Assembly (NCBI GenBank): GCA_038093515.1 | Contig: JBBPSI010000110.1 | Location: 1-64,000 of the forward strand | Length of the DNA stretch: 64,000 bases | From: Butyriboletus loyo | Lineage: Eukaryota; Basidiomycota; Agaricomycetes; Boletales; Boletaceae | Reading direction: 5' to 3' | In this document: piece by piece, positions 44,130-55,173 of the stretch | Numbering within the stretch: position 1 is the stretch's first letter | Layout of the letters: every line of letters starts with the position of its first letter | Program-made: the position numbers and the translations under genes | Notes under the pieces: generated by a model | Seen by the model: only the letters and a program-made list of their open reading frames with translations | The model's database searches: none | What the model was told of the DNA's origin: nothing

Positions 44130-44589
44130 TGTTGAAATGGTAGTGTTCTAATTCTATAATTAACTTACAGCCACTACGTTTCCAGACAAGTCTATATGAC
44201 ATCATGATCTAGACCATGTCATGCTTGTTACATTACAAATAGCTCTTATTATGCTATTGGACAATATGCTTAGCCTTATCTCTTATCTCTAACATACATC
44301 ATGTATTTCATACTATACCTTATATAGGTACTATACAGAACATAAGTACAAACACTCATGTACTGTATATAAGACAGCCCTTATGGCTTGTCACTTTTCT
44401 TTAGATCTTTCAGTTCTATCATCACTACTGTGATATCTCTAAGTTGAGCCTTGCTCCTTATAGTCTTTCAAGTACTCTGTTTGCAATACTCTCACTCTTG
44501 TATTATCAGTGAGTCTTTCCACTGATAGGTTTACCCTTGCATCCTTTGTTGCCCTCGGTGTGCCTGCTTGGACTTTACCAATTCCGAAA
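44130..44589 (+). repeat. Copia-R 5' LTR
   Basis: A 460-bp LTR, TGTTGAAA to TTCCGAAA, followed directly by the primer site. It cuts the PRP17-like fragment on its left. Confidence 0.92.
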
Positions 44590-44611
44590 GGTTATGAGCC
44601 CTGCTAGAGGC
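44590..44611 (+). other. Primer-binding site complementary to the initiator tRNA-Met anticodon arm
   Basis: GGTTATGAGCCCTGCTAGAG directly abuts the LTR. Its complement contains GCTCATAACC, the anticodon loop of eukaryotic initiator tRNA-Met. Drosophila copia is known to prime from a 5' half of that tRNA, so the same half-tRNA mechanism is inferred. The Copia-M equivalent is 53708-53729 on the minus strand. Confidence 0.8.
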
Positions 44612-44639
44612 TTTTAATCTAAAACATCTGTTGATTTTG

Positions 44640-44897
44640 ATAATGTTTCCAGCCCTGTGGAATGAGAGTGCTATCGCTCTTGGTTTACTATGGGTACTTG
44701 CCTTCTTGAGTCTCATACTAGCTTCCATGTGTGGTGCATTGAACATTATGTTCTTTAGCACACTTTGGTTACTAGCTGATTCTTTTATTATGCTATTGTG
44801 CTTTGTTTCTGAGGATCGGGATTTTACCTTCCAATGGCGTTCACAAACTCACCACCATGCCTTGCAAATTAGATTGACTTCTCACCCGAGTCCTTCT
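44640..44897 (+). pseudogene. Copia-R leader ORF-A, 5' part
   Basis: It encodes the start of ORF-A with two hydrophobic helices, as in Copia-M 52993-53676, and then runs into element C sequence at about 44897. The frame continues by chance into element C and is not meaningful there. Confidence 0.65.
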
Positions 44898-45061
44898 CAT
44901 GCATCCCCGCCGCCCCCTCTGTCTTGCGATGCTGCCCATCACCTGCTCCCTAGTCACCTAGTGGACATTATCCACTCCCCCGGTCGTTCTGTGAGTCTCA
45001 GTGATGCTACACTGAGATAGCCCCTGTCTTGTTGCCCCATCGGGCTGGACCCTCAGCTGAG
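44898..45061 (-). mobile_element. Element C internal fragment (left piece)
   Basis: This is the inverse of 37360-37515. It continues at 54179 on the other side of Copia-M. The last five bases CTGAG (45057-45061) are the Copia-M target duplication. Confidence 0.75.
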
Positions 45062-45499
45062 TTTCGGAATTGGTGAAGTCCAAGCAGGCGCACCGAGGGC
45101 AATGAAGGATGCAAGGGTAAACCTATCAGTGGAAAGACTCACTGATAATACAAGAGTGAGAGTATCGCAAACAGAGTATAAGGAGCAAGGCTCAACTTAG
45201 AGATATCGCAGTAGTGATGATATGACTGAAAGATCTAAAGCGACAATAAGGGCTGTCTTATATACAGTACATGAGTGTTTGTACTTATGTTCTGTATAGT
45301 ACCTTTATAAGGTATTATGAAATACATGACGATATGATAGAGATAAGAGATAAGACTAAACATATCGTCCAATAGCATAATAAGAGCTATTTGTAATGTG
45401 ATAAGCGTGACTAGGTCTAGACAATGATGTCACATAGACCAGTCTAGAAACGTAGTGGCTATAAGTGAAATATAGAAATAGAACACTACCATTTCAACA
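45062..45499 (-). repeat. Copia-M 3' LTR
   Basis: A 438-bp LTR, closely similar to the 5' LTR with a few small deletions. It follows a GCAGGAG purine tract on the minus strand. Confidence 0.92.
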
Positions 45500-45517
45500 C
45501 TCCTGCTTGCTTTAGCA

Positions 45518-48500
45518 TTACTTCTTTATAAAGACAAAAGGAGAAAGAGAGAGCATGGACCAAACTTCTTCAAACCTCTGCCATGTCAGATTCTTCGTAA
45601 AGATATCTGCTGCTTGTTGTTGAGTAGGAGTATAGAAGAGAGTAATCTCTTTATCCTCAACGCATTCCCGAATGTAATGAAACAGAATTGCAATGTGTTT
45701 GCTGCATCCTTCAATGGCAGGATTGGAAGCCAGAAATATAGCTCCCTGATTATCAACTAGAAGGGGTAAAGGACCAAGTCTGTATCCCACCTCAAAGAAC
45801 AAGGAGCACACCCAAGAGAGCTGTTTAGCGGTCTCAGTCATGCTCATATATTCTGCTTCAGTTGAAGAGTGAGCGATCTTGCATTGTCATCTGGATAACC
45901 ATGATACTATGCCAGATGCTAGAAATATACAATAACCAGTCGTTGAACGATGGGTCTCAATATTGCCTGCCCAGTCAGTGTCACTGTATGCAATAAAGCC
46001 AGAATTGGCTCTCGGACCAGACTGGCTGTGTCCAGAATACATTATGCAAAGGTCTGGAGTTCCAACCAGATAGCGGACTATATAGAGCGCTCTTTGCAAA
46101 TGATCTTCCGATGGATTGGAAGAGAACTGTGACATTTTGATGACAGCATGAGCGATATTGGGTCTAGATCTGAGCATGATGAATAGAAGGGATCCAATGT
46201 CAGATTGATATTGAGAACGCAAAGATGGTGATGCTTCGGTGGTTGATGGTGAAGGATTGTAACCAGAAGGAAGAGGTGTGCATGCAGGTTTTGCATTTTC
46301 AAGCTTGAATTGTTTTATGACCTTCTGTGCATAATCACACTGATCCAGCCTCAGGGTACGGTTTCTTCGATCCCTGGTAATCCACATGCCTAAATACTCT
46401 TTCGCTTCTCCAAGGTCTCAACTCTCCCAAGTCTTCATAAAGTGCTTCTTGTGGGCGAGGACTTGTGCTTTATCACTGCCCATAAAAAGAGCATCATCAA
46501 TGTATATAACTAAGATAATGATGACTTTCCCAATGAATTTAATATAAGTTCCCGGGTCAGACAAGGTATGCTTGAAACCTTGTTTGATAAGTGATAAATG
46601 CAAGGCTTTGTTCCATTGAAGGGCCGCTTGCTTGAGGCCATAGATAGCTTTCCGTAGGCAACAGACTTTACTTTCTGAGCCTTTTTGAGCGAAACCCTCA
46701 GGTTGTTCCATATAGATTTCTTCATCAAGATCTCCGAAGAGAAATGCGGTCTTGACATCTAGAGCCTCAATTTCCCAATCTTCTAAGGCAGCTAGAGCTA
46801 AGAGAATCCTAACGGTTTCAAACCTGGCAACTGGTGAGAAGGTTTCCTCATAATCAATTAATGACTTGACGTCCCTTGGGAAGATCTACCAGATCCCATA
46901 CTTGTCGTTCTTGAAACGACTTGTATTCCTCTCCCATGGCGGTTAGCCATAAGGATCTCTCAGCAGGAGGTAATCTCATTACTGCCTTGTGAGACTGTGG
47001 GATACCATTGACAGTAGCAGCAGCTAGAAGAGATTTAATCCACTTAGCACTGTACATCTGTCCTAAGTCATCTTCTTCATTTGTGGGTCTCGGTTGATTA
47101 ACTGGTTGTGGAGTAGTAATTAACTCCTCCTGAATAGGATCCAGTCCTCGATGTATCTCTCATTCTATCTCAATCGGAGGTCGATTCCCATATGCATTAT
47201 CTGGGACAATCCGTGGAATACGGATGCGAGTAGGACAAGGATTAAAGTCCTGACCAGTCTGCAAGAAATCTGGATCATTGATCATTGGGATTGGAGCACC
47301 TTTGGACCGTAAATCCTGATTGAACTCATCATATAAGTCACGTTGGTGACCTCGAGCACGAATATCTCGAGTTGGATGATGTTGATGAGGACGATTGCGA
47401 AATTCAGTGATTCGTTCAGGATATACTCTTGTTGGAGGTAAGAAAGTGGAAGGATGAATCCGACCAGGATCTTCAAATGTTTCCAACGGAGGTATCATTT
47501 GGCATTTATGTTGGTGTTGATCCGTTATAGACGATCTATGTCCAGTATCTGGCGTTTCTCTTTTAACTCCAGGGCATGGAGGTGAGAATAACGGTAGTTG
47601 TTCTTCATGAACAGAATCAGGAGATGGAGGATCGAGGATTAAAGGTGATGGTGGATGTTCAGGGATAACCCATGGTGAAGGTGTGACAGATGGTTGAGGA
47701 GACAGTTGTTGCATGTCGTCAGGATTTAAATTGGGGGAAATTGGTGGTAGGTCTTCGCGTATTATACCGGTCCCATCAAATCGTACTCCTAATGGAGGTG
47801 GCTCGTCAGCTCTTTGTTGATTTGAAGGTGGGGCGTCAGATGTACTATCTTCATCATCTCCATGTTCATCGGCATCTGTTGGAAGAATAGGAGGCGGAAT
47901 TGTGGCTTGTCTGTCGTTCTGTTCTTTGGAACAATGTGGGAAGTTTTCTTCATCAAAAGTCGCAACAGACTCTACTAGAACTTGTCTTCGGGTTGGAGAC
48001 CAAAAGCGATAGCCTTTGGTGCCAGATTCATATCCAATGAAGGTGGCTTGTTCCGATTTTGGAGACAACTTGTTTTCCCTGAGTTCCTTCTTTATAAACA
48101 CATATGCACGACATCCAAATACCCGGAAATAAGAGATATCCGGGTTCTCCCCAGAGAACATTTCGATGGGGGTTTTCCAATTATGACGACGCATCAGTTG
48201 GCGATTGTAGATATGAGGTGAGGTTTTGGTTGCGTCCTGCCAGAAGACTTTTGGTAGACAGGCAGTATGGTGCATAGCTTCTTCTTTTTCCAGGATGGTT
48301 CTATTAAATTGCTCTGCATGTCCATTCTGTTGAGGGGTGTGAGGTACAGAGAGCTGATGCTCAATGCCCCTGGACAAGAGGAACGTCCGAATGTCTTTAG
48401 ACATGTATTCCCCCCCACGATCCGAACGGACAGCAAGAAGCGAAGACTGGGTCTGTCGTTCAGCCCAGACGACCACTTCCTTAAAAGCATCAGCTGCCTC

Positions 48501-50100
48501 AGATTTAAGGCGTAAAAACCGCACAACTGCAAAAGCAGAGAAGTCATCGATAAAAGTTAAAATGTAGCGCTTCTGAGTCCGAGAGTGTGTGGGGAATTCA
48601 ACCAAGTCGGAATGCACTAGCCCAAGGACCCGAGATGCACGTTTGGATGAAGGTGCATAGGGATGTTCATGCATCTTGCCTAAGGCACAGCCTCAACAAG
48701 GAATGATGTCAGAAGGTTCAGGTATTAACGGCATACCCTTAACGTTCTTGTAAGCATGGCGTAACACATTTTTGGATGGATGACCAAAATGGTGGTGCCA
48801 CAATGAAGAAGATCCGACATCCTGCAAGGAGTGGATCCCGACATCTGGAGTTAGCATTTTAGCCTTAGCCTGAAACCAGTGGAGGGGATTGTTCGGAAGC
48901 AAGGCAGAAGCCTGCACTACCAAACGTCCTTGAGGGTTCCAAATCTTGGTTTGATCGGTTATTTCACATCGATAACCTTCTTTGGTTAGAGCAGTGACCA
49001 ATAAGAGTCTATGGGCTGCTTGAGGCGCATACCAAACTCCTGTAAGCTCCAAAGGAATCGGCTTAGCCTTCCCTAGTCACTGTGATAACAACGCTGTACC
49101 AGGTCCAAACATCTTCATGGTTGCGCCATTTGCTGTGATCGCAATTCTCTCGGTATCACCAAGATCCATGAAGTCTACAACGTGTGGTGTGACATGGTCT
49201 GTGCAACCGCTGTCAATCATCCAGGCGTTGGAAAGAAGATCCTTCTTTGAAGGGACATCTCCGGATGTGTAAGCTCCTGCAATATACAGATCACCAAGAT
49301 CGAATTCATCATTGTAATTATATACAGCATCATAGTCCTCAGCATCTCGCTGGTATGTAGAGTCCCAGACATTAATGTCACGGTGTTACGCAAGCAATGC
49401 ATGGTCGAATGCCAGCACGAATACTCTGTCACACAGGGTCCACCACAGTTGCTGCGCTACACAAAGCACAGGCAAGATATGATCAAGGAGCTTTAGCTTA
49501 ATCCTCAACTGTTGCCAGCGAATAGACAAGTGGTTAAAACTAGGGAATCCTAGTCTAACCACAAGCCCTTTTATATTATACAAAGATGCGCACAGACCGT
49601 GCTGTGCATGTGATGAACTACTATACATGGCTAGACTAAAGAAGGGAAGCACAACGGTGATTAACCACACGAGGCGCGGGGATCAAAAAGAAGAGAAGTA
49701 AACGGAGATTAAATACATGTGTCGTGATGTCATAGAGTCTAGGCCTGGTCTAGGCCATGACATCATATGCTTAGTCAGCATGAGATCACATGTAAGTTCC
49801 CACGATCACGTGCGCTATGTCACGTGACCTTTGAAAGTGAAAACGACTAAGTCTGAATTGAAAGTGTATGAATAAATGTTATGATTATAACACACGGGAG
49901 TCAAGACTGTGCTTCCAAGTGCCATCAGCACGATGAGCAGTGTTTCCATAAAAGGATTCTTCATCCTTCTCATCGATCGACCCTAGAAAGGTCGAAAGAC
50001 GGACTGCTTTTGCTTTGCATTCCTTCTTCTTCGGCTGACCACGAGACCCTGAAGGTTTAGAGGGAATCGCGGCGTTTCCGAAAGGAGTGTGAGGAAGACG
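45518..50100 (-). pseudogene. pol: Copia-M pol, multiple stops and a deletion
   Basis: Colinear with Copia-L pol: protease DSG near 49216, integrase DD35E within 47160-48674, RT YIDD near 46494-46505 (YVDD in the other copies), RNase H and SSTEAEY toward 45850. Stops include 48693-48695 and 49080, and one at 47160-47162, each where Copia-L has CGA. The deletion near 46858 removes part of the RT palm. A Gypsy-G solo LTR splits the coding region at 49384-49892. Confidence 0.92.
49384..49892 (+). repeat. Solo Gypsy-G LTR inside Copia-M, target duplication CACGG
   Basis: The 509-bp LTR runs TGTTACGC to TTATAACA. CACGG occurs at 49379-49383 and 49893-49897, and Copia-L shows the uninterrupted site (GTCACGGGAG read in the same orientation). 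This is the youngest layer of the nest. Confidence 0.96.
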
Positions 50101-51286
50101 CATTAGCATCTCCATCCTCGAAATAAGGTGATGCGAGGGGTGGTCCCATCGGATCATCATCTCCCCAACCAGCTTGACCAACGGTAGATTCAGTTTCCAT
50201 CGGGAAATCTGTAAGCATGTGGTCACCTAGTTGTGTTTCGCCCAACTCTACAATGTTGGCAAATCCGTCCATGTCCATCTCCACTTCATTCGCACATCCT
50301 TTCCCTTTTCCCTTTCCTCAATGTGTCTTGAAACCGGAGCGATTGTTTGTTCGCTCATTCCGGTTTGCTCCGGATCCTGAAGGTCCTCCATAAGGCGTCG
50401 CAGGCATATGGTTTTGCTGCTGCCTTTGCTGCTGCGGTTGGAACGGCCTCTTCTGTCCAGGACGACCACGTCCGCCAGAAGGTTGTTGAGGACGAGCCTG
50501 ATTGTTCCAATTTGTCTGTGCAGGTGGAGGAGGTCCGTGTCTAACCGTGTTTGTGCGGTTGAGCTGGGTATCCGGTGCAACTGTATTCGTTCGAGAGGTG
50601 GTGGGATAAGGGATCTGGCCAGTGCCAGCACGAAGTTGTAACTCGTGAGTGATCATGGGAATGATAACGTTCGGTGTAAATTGGTGAACATTTGTGTTGT
50701 GGACGATGTTGGACACCAGAGGTTCGAATGATTTCGGTAACTTGGTGAGCAAGATCATGGAACGGAAATTGTTGGGAAGGCTTAATCCTGCTGCTTCCAT
50801 TTTGTGGAAAGTGTCCATTAAGGACATGAGACCAGCAACTGCGTTAGCTTCATGAATGCGAATGTTCATGGCTTGGCGGAACAGGAAAAATTGTCCTGTA
50901 ATGCCTGTAGTTGCGTAGGTGTCATACAGGAAGTTCCAGAGAGTTTTTGCGACAGAGATGTTGACTGATTCTGGAATTACTTGACCAGAAGCGTCATAGA
51001 GGGATGGAGTGTAGTCGTAGTTGACTGCATGTTGGAGTTCTGGAGAGATGTAGATGGCGAGCATGCCAACAGAGCGCTTGTCCAGCGAGACCCACTTCTG
51101 CTGGTCAGCGGCAGTCTGATTGTAGTACTCTGAAGTACCATCCACTATTGACCAGACACCGATTACGGTGAGAGCATGTCTCATTTGGCGAGACCAGGCT
51201 GTATAGTTGTCTGCTCCAGTCAGGACAGGAAGTCTCTGCTGGATTTGGGCGTCGATCTTGAATTCTGATATGGTGGGGAGCGACAT
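50057..51286 (-). pseudogene. gag: Copia-M gag, one premature stop
   Basis: Colinear with Copia-L gag. TGA at 50318-50320 replaces a CGA Arg codon, cutting the product to 322 residues before the basic KGKG part. The frame then continues to the normal stop. Confidence 0.9.
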
Positions 51287-51295
51287 GATAATTGT

Positions 51296-52123
51296 TTAAA
51301 ACAAAAATCCGAAGATGAACTGATCAAAAGAAGAGAAAACTTCGTCAGCGTTTAGATTTGAAGGATTAGATATAGGAGAAGGTGAACGTGAGGGAAGACC
51401 TATCGGATTAACCACTGGTGTATATAACCTAGATGGTTCCGAAGGTCCTTGTTCCGATGTTTCTTGCACCAGGTATCCATTTTCGTCATAATGAAAATCT
51501 CCTCCTAAGTCGTTAGACTCTTCTCCATGACCAATGTTCGAGAGATAACTTCCTTCTATCACATGTTCTCCTGTTTCGACTCCGTGTAAGTTACTCTCTG
51601 GGATCCCTTGAGGAAGAGCAGATAGTGGTGGTGCAGATGCAGCACATATCGCTTCAAATTCCTCAAACCGTATGTTGGGAAACCAGTGTGGATTGTTTAT
51701 TTTTCCACTAGAGAACTTTACAGTGAAGTCAGAGTGCGAAACGTAAGTAGAAGGAGAAATTTGTCCGTATGGAAGGAGAACTTGTGCGTAATCCTCCGGT
51801 ATGGTATACATGTGAAGAAAGGTAAGTGTATTTCTAGATAGGAGCGGACCTTGCTTGAGCCTGACGTCTCTGACGTAGAGAGGTCCTGATAGGACCGATG
51901 AGGGTAAGGTCCCGTGTGGCTCGCAGCTGGCTAGGTCCACGTTGGTGATTAGGAGGCGAAAGTCGTCCCAGAACTCTATGTTCTGCAGGAGTTCGACTTC
52001 TTCGTCTTCCTCCAGTCTCAACTCCGATCTCCCGGTATTCGCGATGATTGCTTCGATCTGACTCTTCACGGTTTCTAAGATTCGTTTGGAGTCGTCCGAG
52101 ATCTCATTGTAGGTGTCGGACAT
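51296..52123 (-). CDS. Copia-M leader ORF-D, unknown function
   Basis: This 275-residue frame starts MSDTYNEISDD. It has an acidic ELRLEEDEEVELL stretch and an FIFGFLF end. Its ATG overlaps the ORF-C stop by 20 nt and its stop lies 9 nt before the gag ATG. It is also open in Copia-R (55859-56686) and in the visible part of Copia-L. No domain was recognised. Tight overlaps suggest either reinitiation or splicing as the mode of expression. Confidence 0.6.
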   Translation of the reverse strand: MSDTYNEISDDSKRILETVKSQIEAIIANTGRSELRLEEDEEVELLQNIEFWDDFRLLITNVDLASCEPHGTLPSSVLSGPLYVRDVRLKQGPLLSRNTLTFLHMYTIPEDYAQVLLPYGQISPSTYVSHSDFTVKFSSGKINNPHWFPNIRFEEFEAICAASAPPLSALPQGIPESNLHGVETGEHVIEGSYLSNIGHGEESNDLGGDFHYDENGYLVQETSEQGPSEPSRLYTPVVNPIGLPSRSPSPISNPSNLNADEVFSSFDQFIFGFLF

Positions 52124-52556
52124 TTTGTTCCAAGTCTTCAGCGATGTCTTGCTGCTCTGCAGCGAGTTCGTGAGCAAACTTGAACAAAAGATTTGAAGCA
52201 TCAATCTCAATGCGATTTTTGTGGAAGAAAGGGTGGAGCTGGTGGAACCTCGTCCTCCAAATTCTATCCTGGATCTCATTCCACCTCCTGCGTGTCGGTA
52301 CATCCCAATTTCTAAAGTGTTCTTCGCCAACTTCAAAGAACTCTGCTGGCTGCCTGGAATAGTCATAGGCTTTGATATGGCCATGATCGTCAACAGTTGG
52401 ATAGTTCCTGTTGAATAGAGATGAATCTTGCACTGCAAGAGTCGTGTTCCAGAGCGTGTCCTTATCGAATCCTTTGAAAGGAGACGATCTATCGTAAAAA
52501 GGGACTAGACATTCCTTCATTTCATCCAGAGTTGGGTATTGGGATCGACAAAACAT
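52104..52556 (-). CDS. Copia-M leader ORF-C, unknown function
   Basis: A 150-residue frame starts MFCRSQYPTLDEM and is rich in Phe, Arg and Asp, with a helical C-terminus. The same frame extends upstream without stops to about 52680, so the protein may be longer. In Copia-R it is broken by TGA at 55690. It has no known domain. Confidence 0.5.
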   Translation of the reverse strand: MFCRSQYPTLDEMKECLVPFYDRSSPFKGFDKDTLWNTTLAVQDSSLFNRNYPTVDDHGHIKAYDYSRQPAEFFEVGEEHFRNWDVPTRRRWNEIQDRIWRTRFHQLHPFFHKNRIEIDASNLLFKFAHELAAEQQDIAEDLEQNVRHLQ

Positions 52557-52817
52557 TTCGAAGCCATGGTTGTGAAGGAGAACATCGGATGTAGCATCGT
52601 AGGAGGGGGTGAGAATGGGAAAGCCTGTGTTCTCATAGATTGAGTGCAGGGATTCGTAATAGAAGGAATGAGATCATATGTATTCGACCTTGCGACAGTG
52701 GTGGTGATCTTCCTCATCAATCCAGTTGATGGGTTTGAGGGGTCCAACCTCCAATGATCGGATCCGAGTTTCGGAAGCGATTCTGTGTGAAAAAACTACG
52801 GAGGGTGTTGGAACCGA

Positions 52818-53189
52818 TCAATCAATTACGAGGTTCAGGATGAGGAGGTCGTCGGTGTCGTTGGGGTCGAGACCTTCTAGCTCCTCTGGTAGGAGGCTCA
52901 GGATTTGCTGTTCTGTTTTGACAACGAACAAGCTCATTGGTTCCATCTGGCCTGGGAATGATGGTAACATCGTCGGGTAGACAATGGATTCCTCAGTCAG
53001 CGGTGATAGTGATTCCATAGGAAGGTGGTTCGCCAGTGGAAGCATCATGTATCCTGGTTGGTAGAAGGGACTGGGCCCTACGACGGTTGGATGAAGGTCC
53101 AGCTCTGGGACCACGCTCTGCAACAGCTCCGATAGTGGGTACATGAGGGATGGTGTTGCTGAGGCCAGTCTGGTTGTGTACGATGACAT
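52818..53189 (-). CDS. Copia-M leader ORF-B, unknown function
   Basis: A 123-residue frame begins MSSYTTRLASATPSL and overlaps ORF-A in another frame. It is acidic and Leu/Pro rich with a LLPEELEGLDPND stretch. The Copia-R version (54802-55173) is open and the same length. Conservation of two overlapping frames cannot be judged by eye. Confidence 0.4.
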   Translation of the reverse strand: MSSYTTRLASATPSLMYPLSELLQSVVPELDLHPTVVGPSPFYQPGYMMLPLANHLPMESLSPLTEESIVYPTMLPSFPGQMEPMSLFVVKTEQQILSLLPEELEGLDPNDTDDLLILNLVID

Positions 53190-53676
53190 TGTTATGAGGA
53201 TTGGGAGGTTGATTTGCAAGTCCAAAGATGTTGTCTAGGTCTAAGACGTTGATTTCGATGGAGTTGTTTGGAGTGCGAGGGCGACAACAATTGTAGGGAG
53301 GTGGTGGAGAAGGAGTTTGAAAATGGATGTGGTGCGGTGCAGGAAAATACGAAGAGGAGCGACGATGATGGTGCTCGACTCTTTGGGATGGCCTAGAACA
53401 TTCACTAACCTCTTGTAAGTTAGAAGGACTCGGGTGAGAAGTCGATCTAATTGACAAGGCATGGTGGTGAGTAGGTGAATGCCATTGTAAGGTCAGATCG
53501 TGATCCTGAGAAACAATTCGTAATGCGATGATGAAAGAATCAGCTAGCAACCATAGTGTGCTAAAGAACATAATGTTCGATGCACCACATATGGAAGCAA
53601 GTATGAGACTCAAGAAAGCAAGTACCCATAGTAAACCAAGAGCGATAGCACTCTCGTTCCGCAGGGCTGGAAACAT
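52993..53676 (-). CDS. Copia-M leader ORF-A, predicted two-helix membrane protein
   Basis: The 227-residue frame starts with an ATG about 50 nt after the LTR and primer site, so it is the first ORF on the element RNA. Residues 9-30 (IALGLLWVLAFLSLILA) and about 34-50 (MFFSTLWLLADSFIIAL) are hydrophobic enough for two membrane helices. The rest is His/Pro/Ser/Arg rich and probably disordered. No envelope or known domain was recognised. Standard copia elements lack such an ORF, and env-like ORFs in LTR elements normally follow pol rather than precede gag. Confidence 0.55.
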   Translation of the reverse strand: MFPALRNESAIALGLLWVLAFLSLILASICGASNIMFFSTLWLLADSFIIALRIVSQDHDLTLQWHSPTHHHALSIRSTSHPSPSNLQEVSECSRPSQRVEHHHRRSSSYFPAPHHIHFQTPSPPPPYNCCRPRTPNNSIEINVLDLDNIFGLANQPPNPHNNVIVHNQTGLSNTIPHVPTIGAVAERGPRAGPSSNRRRAQSLLPTRIHDASTGEPPSYGITITAD

Positions 53677-53707
53677 TATCGAGAATCGACAGATGTTTAG
53701 ATTAAAA

Positions 53708-53729
53708 GCCTCTAGCGGGGCTCATAACC
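53708..53729 (-). other. Copia-M primer-binding site (initiator tRNA-Met anticodon arm)
   Basis: GGTTATGAGCCCCGCTAGAG on the minus strand directly follows the 5' LTR. The complement GCTCATAACC is the initiator anticodon loop with CAT. This is conserved with Copia-R. Confidence 0.85.
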
Positions 53730-54178
53730 TTTCGGAATTGGTAAAGTCCGAGCAGGCGCACCGAGGGCAACGAAGGATGCAAGGGTAAACCTATCAGTGG
53801 AAAGACTCACTGATAATACGAGAGTGAGAGTATCGCAAACAGAGTATAAGGAGCAAGGCTCAACTTAGAGATATCGCAGTAGTGATGATAGAACTGAAAG
53901 ATCTAAAGAAAAGCGACAAGCCATAAGGGCTGTCTTATATACAGTACATGAGTGTTTGTACTTATGTTCTGTATAGTACCTTTATAAGGTATAGTATGAA
54001 ATACATGACGATATGATAGAGATAAGAGATAAGACTAAGCATATCGTCCAATAGCATAATAAGAGCTATTTGTAATGTGATAAGCGTGACTAGGTCTAGA
54101 CAATGATGTCATATAGACCAGTCTAGAAACGTAGTGGCTGTAAGTGAAATACAGAAATAGAACACTACCATTTCAACA
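53730..54178 (-). repeat. Copia-M 5' LTR
   Basis: A 449-bp LTR ending TTCCGAAA next to the primer site and starting TGTTGAAATGG next to the CTGAG duplication. Confidence 0.93.
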
Positions 54179-54794
54179 CTGAGCTGTTGTGTCCTTCATT
54201 TCTTTATCCAATGACATTTGGTTCATCATGTGACTAGCATGTGATTAGATTATGACACGTCTTTACCTTCGCGTCAAGACCCATATCCAAGGGCTCTGCT
54301 GTTCACACACCCTTTGCCCTGTGGGCCACACCTCGTAGACATTGTCACTTCATCTTCTGATCTTCCTATTTGTTGATGATGTCACCACCTTACCCGGAGC
54401 TTCACTCCCTTGTTACTGGCACTTTGCCGCTCCACATTTCGTGGTTATGACTCAACGCGACTCATAACCCTTCACCCTCACTGCCACGCACAGCTCGGTC
54501 TGTGTGCCATATCTATTTAGTATATATACCAGCGTACTTAGGATAGTATGCCTTCTCTAGCTAATTCTACGCATCTACCAAGTGCATAGTAATCTAGCAG
54601 TATACCCATCTCTTGCCGATAAAGCCGATAAGAGTCTGGTTGATCTCGACAGGCATCCACCTCTTGATATCTCCTGACACTTGCTTTGCAAGACACCTGA
54701 TAGCGTCGTCTACGCGAGTTGGCTACTTTCCTCATTAGGCTCGAGCCCCTATAAAGTGCTTGCTTGCTAGCTATTGTGCGCTACCAGCGTAACA
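54179..54794 (-). mobile_element. Element C: LTR-C and junction (right piece)
   Basis: LTR-C lies at 54185-54794 (about 610 bp, inverse of 36757-37359). The six bases before it continue the internal fragment at 44898-45061. Its outer end GTAACA abuts Copia-R leader sequence directly. A missing part of the Copia-R leader and the lack of a second LTR show that a deletion followed insertion. Confidence 0.8.
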
Positions 54795-54801
54795 CCCAAC
54801 A

Positions 54802-55173
54802 ATGTCATCATACATGACCAGAGCGCCCTCAGCAACACCATCCCTTCTGTACCCACCATCAGAGTTGTTGCAGAGCATGGTCCCAGAGCTGGACCCCCAT
54901 CCAACCATCATAGGGCCCAGTCCCTTCTACCAACCAGGATACATCATGCTTCCACTGGTGAACCACTGTCCTATGGAATCACTATCGCTGCTGACCAAGG
55001 AATCCATTGTCTACCTGATGATGTTACCATCATTCCCCGGCCAGATGGAACCAACAAGCTTGTTCGTCATCAAGACAGAACAGCAGATCCTGAGCCTCCT
55101 ACCAGAGGAGCCAGAAGAACTTGACCCCAATGACACCACAGACCTCCTCATACCAAACCTCATAATCAATTGA
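54802..55173 (+). CDS. Copia-R leader ORF-B
   Basis: The 123-residue frame is colinear with Copia-M ORF-B, starts MSSYMTRAPSAT and ends at the same stop. It is open despite heavy decay elsewhere in this copy. Function is unknown. Confidence 0.4.
   Translation: MSSYMTRAPSATPSLLYPPSELLQSMVPELDPHPTIIGPSPFYQPGYIMLPLVNHCPMESLSLLTKESIVYLMMLPSFPGQMEPTSLFVIKTEQQILSLLPEEPEELDPNDTTDLLIPNLIIN

Larger units (their letters stand above)
45062..54178 (-). mobile_element. Copia-M: full-length copia, minus strand, target duplication CTGAG
   Basis: It has both LTRs (53730-54178 as 5', 45062-45499 as 3'), the initiator tRNA-Met half-tRNA primer site, four leader ORFs, gag and pol. It is flanked by CTGAG at 45057-45061 and 54179-54183. 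A Gypsy-G solo LTR of 509 bp sits inside. Without it the element is about 8.6 kb, well above the roughly 5 kb of standard copia, because about 2.4 kb precede gag. Gag and pol carry point stops and a deletion of roughly 95 bp in RT (near 46858), so it is defective. Confidence 0.93.

Noticed and set aside
52993..53676. ORF-A as a retroviral envelope
   Set aside because: It has two hydrophobic helices but no signal peptide with cleavage site, Cys pattern or fusion peptide typical of envelopes, and its position is before gag. I keep it as an unknown membrane protein.
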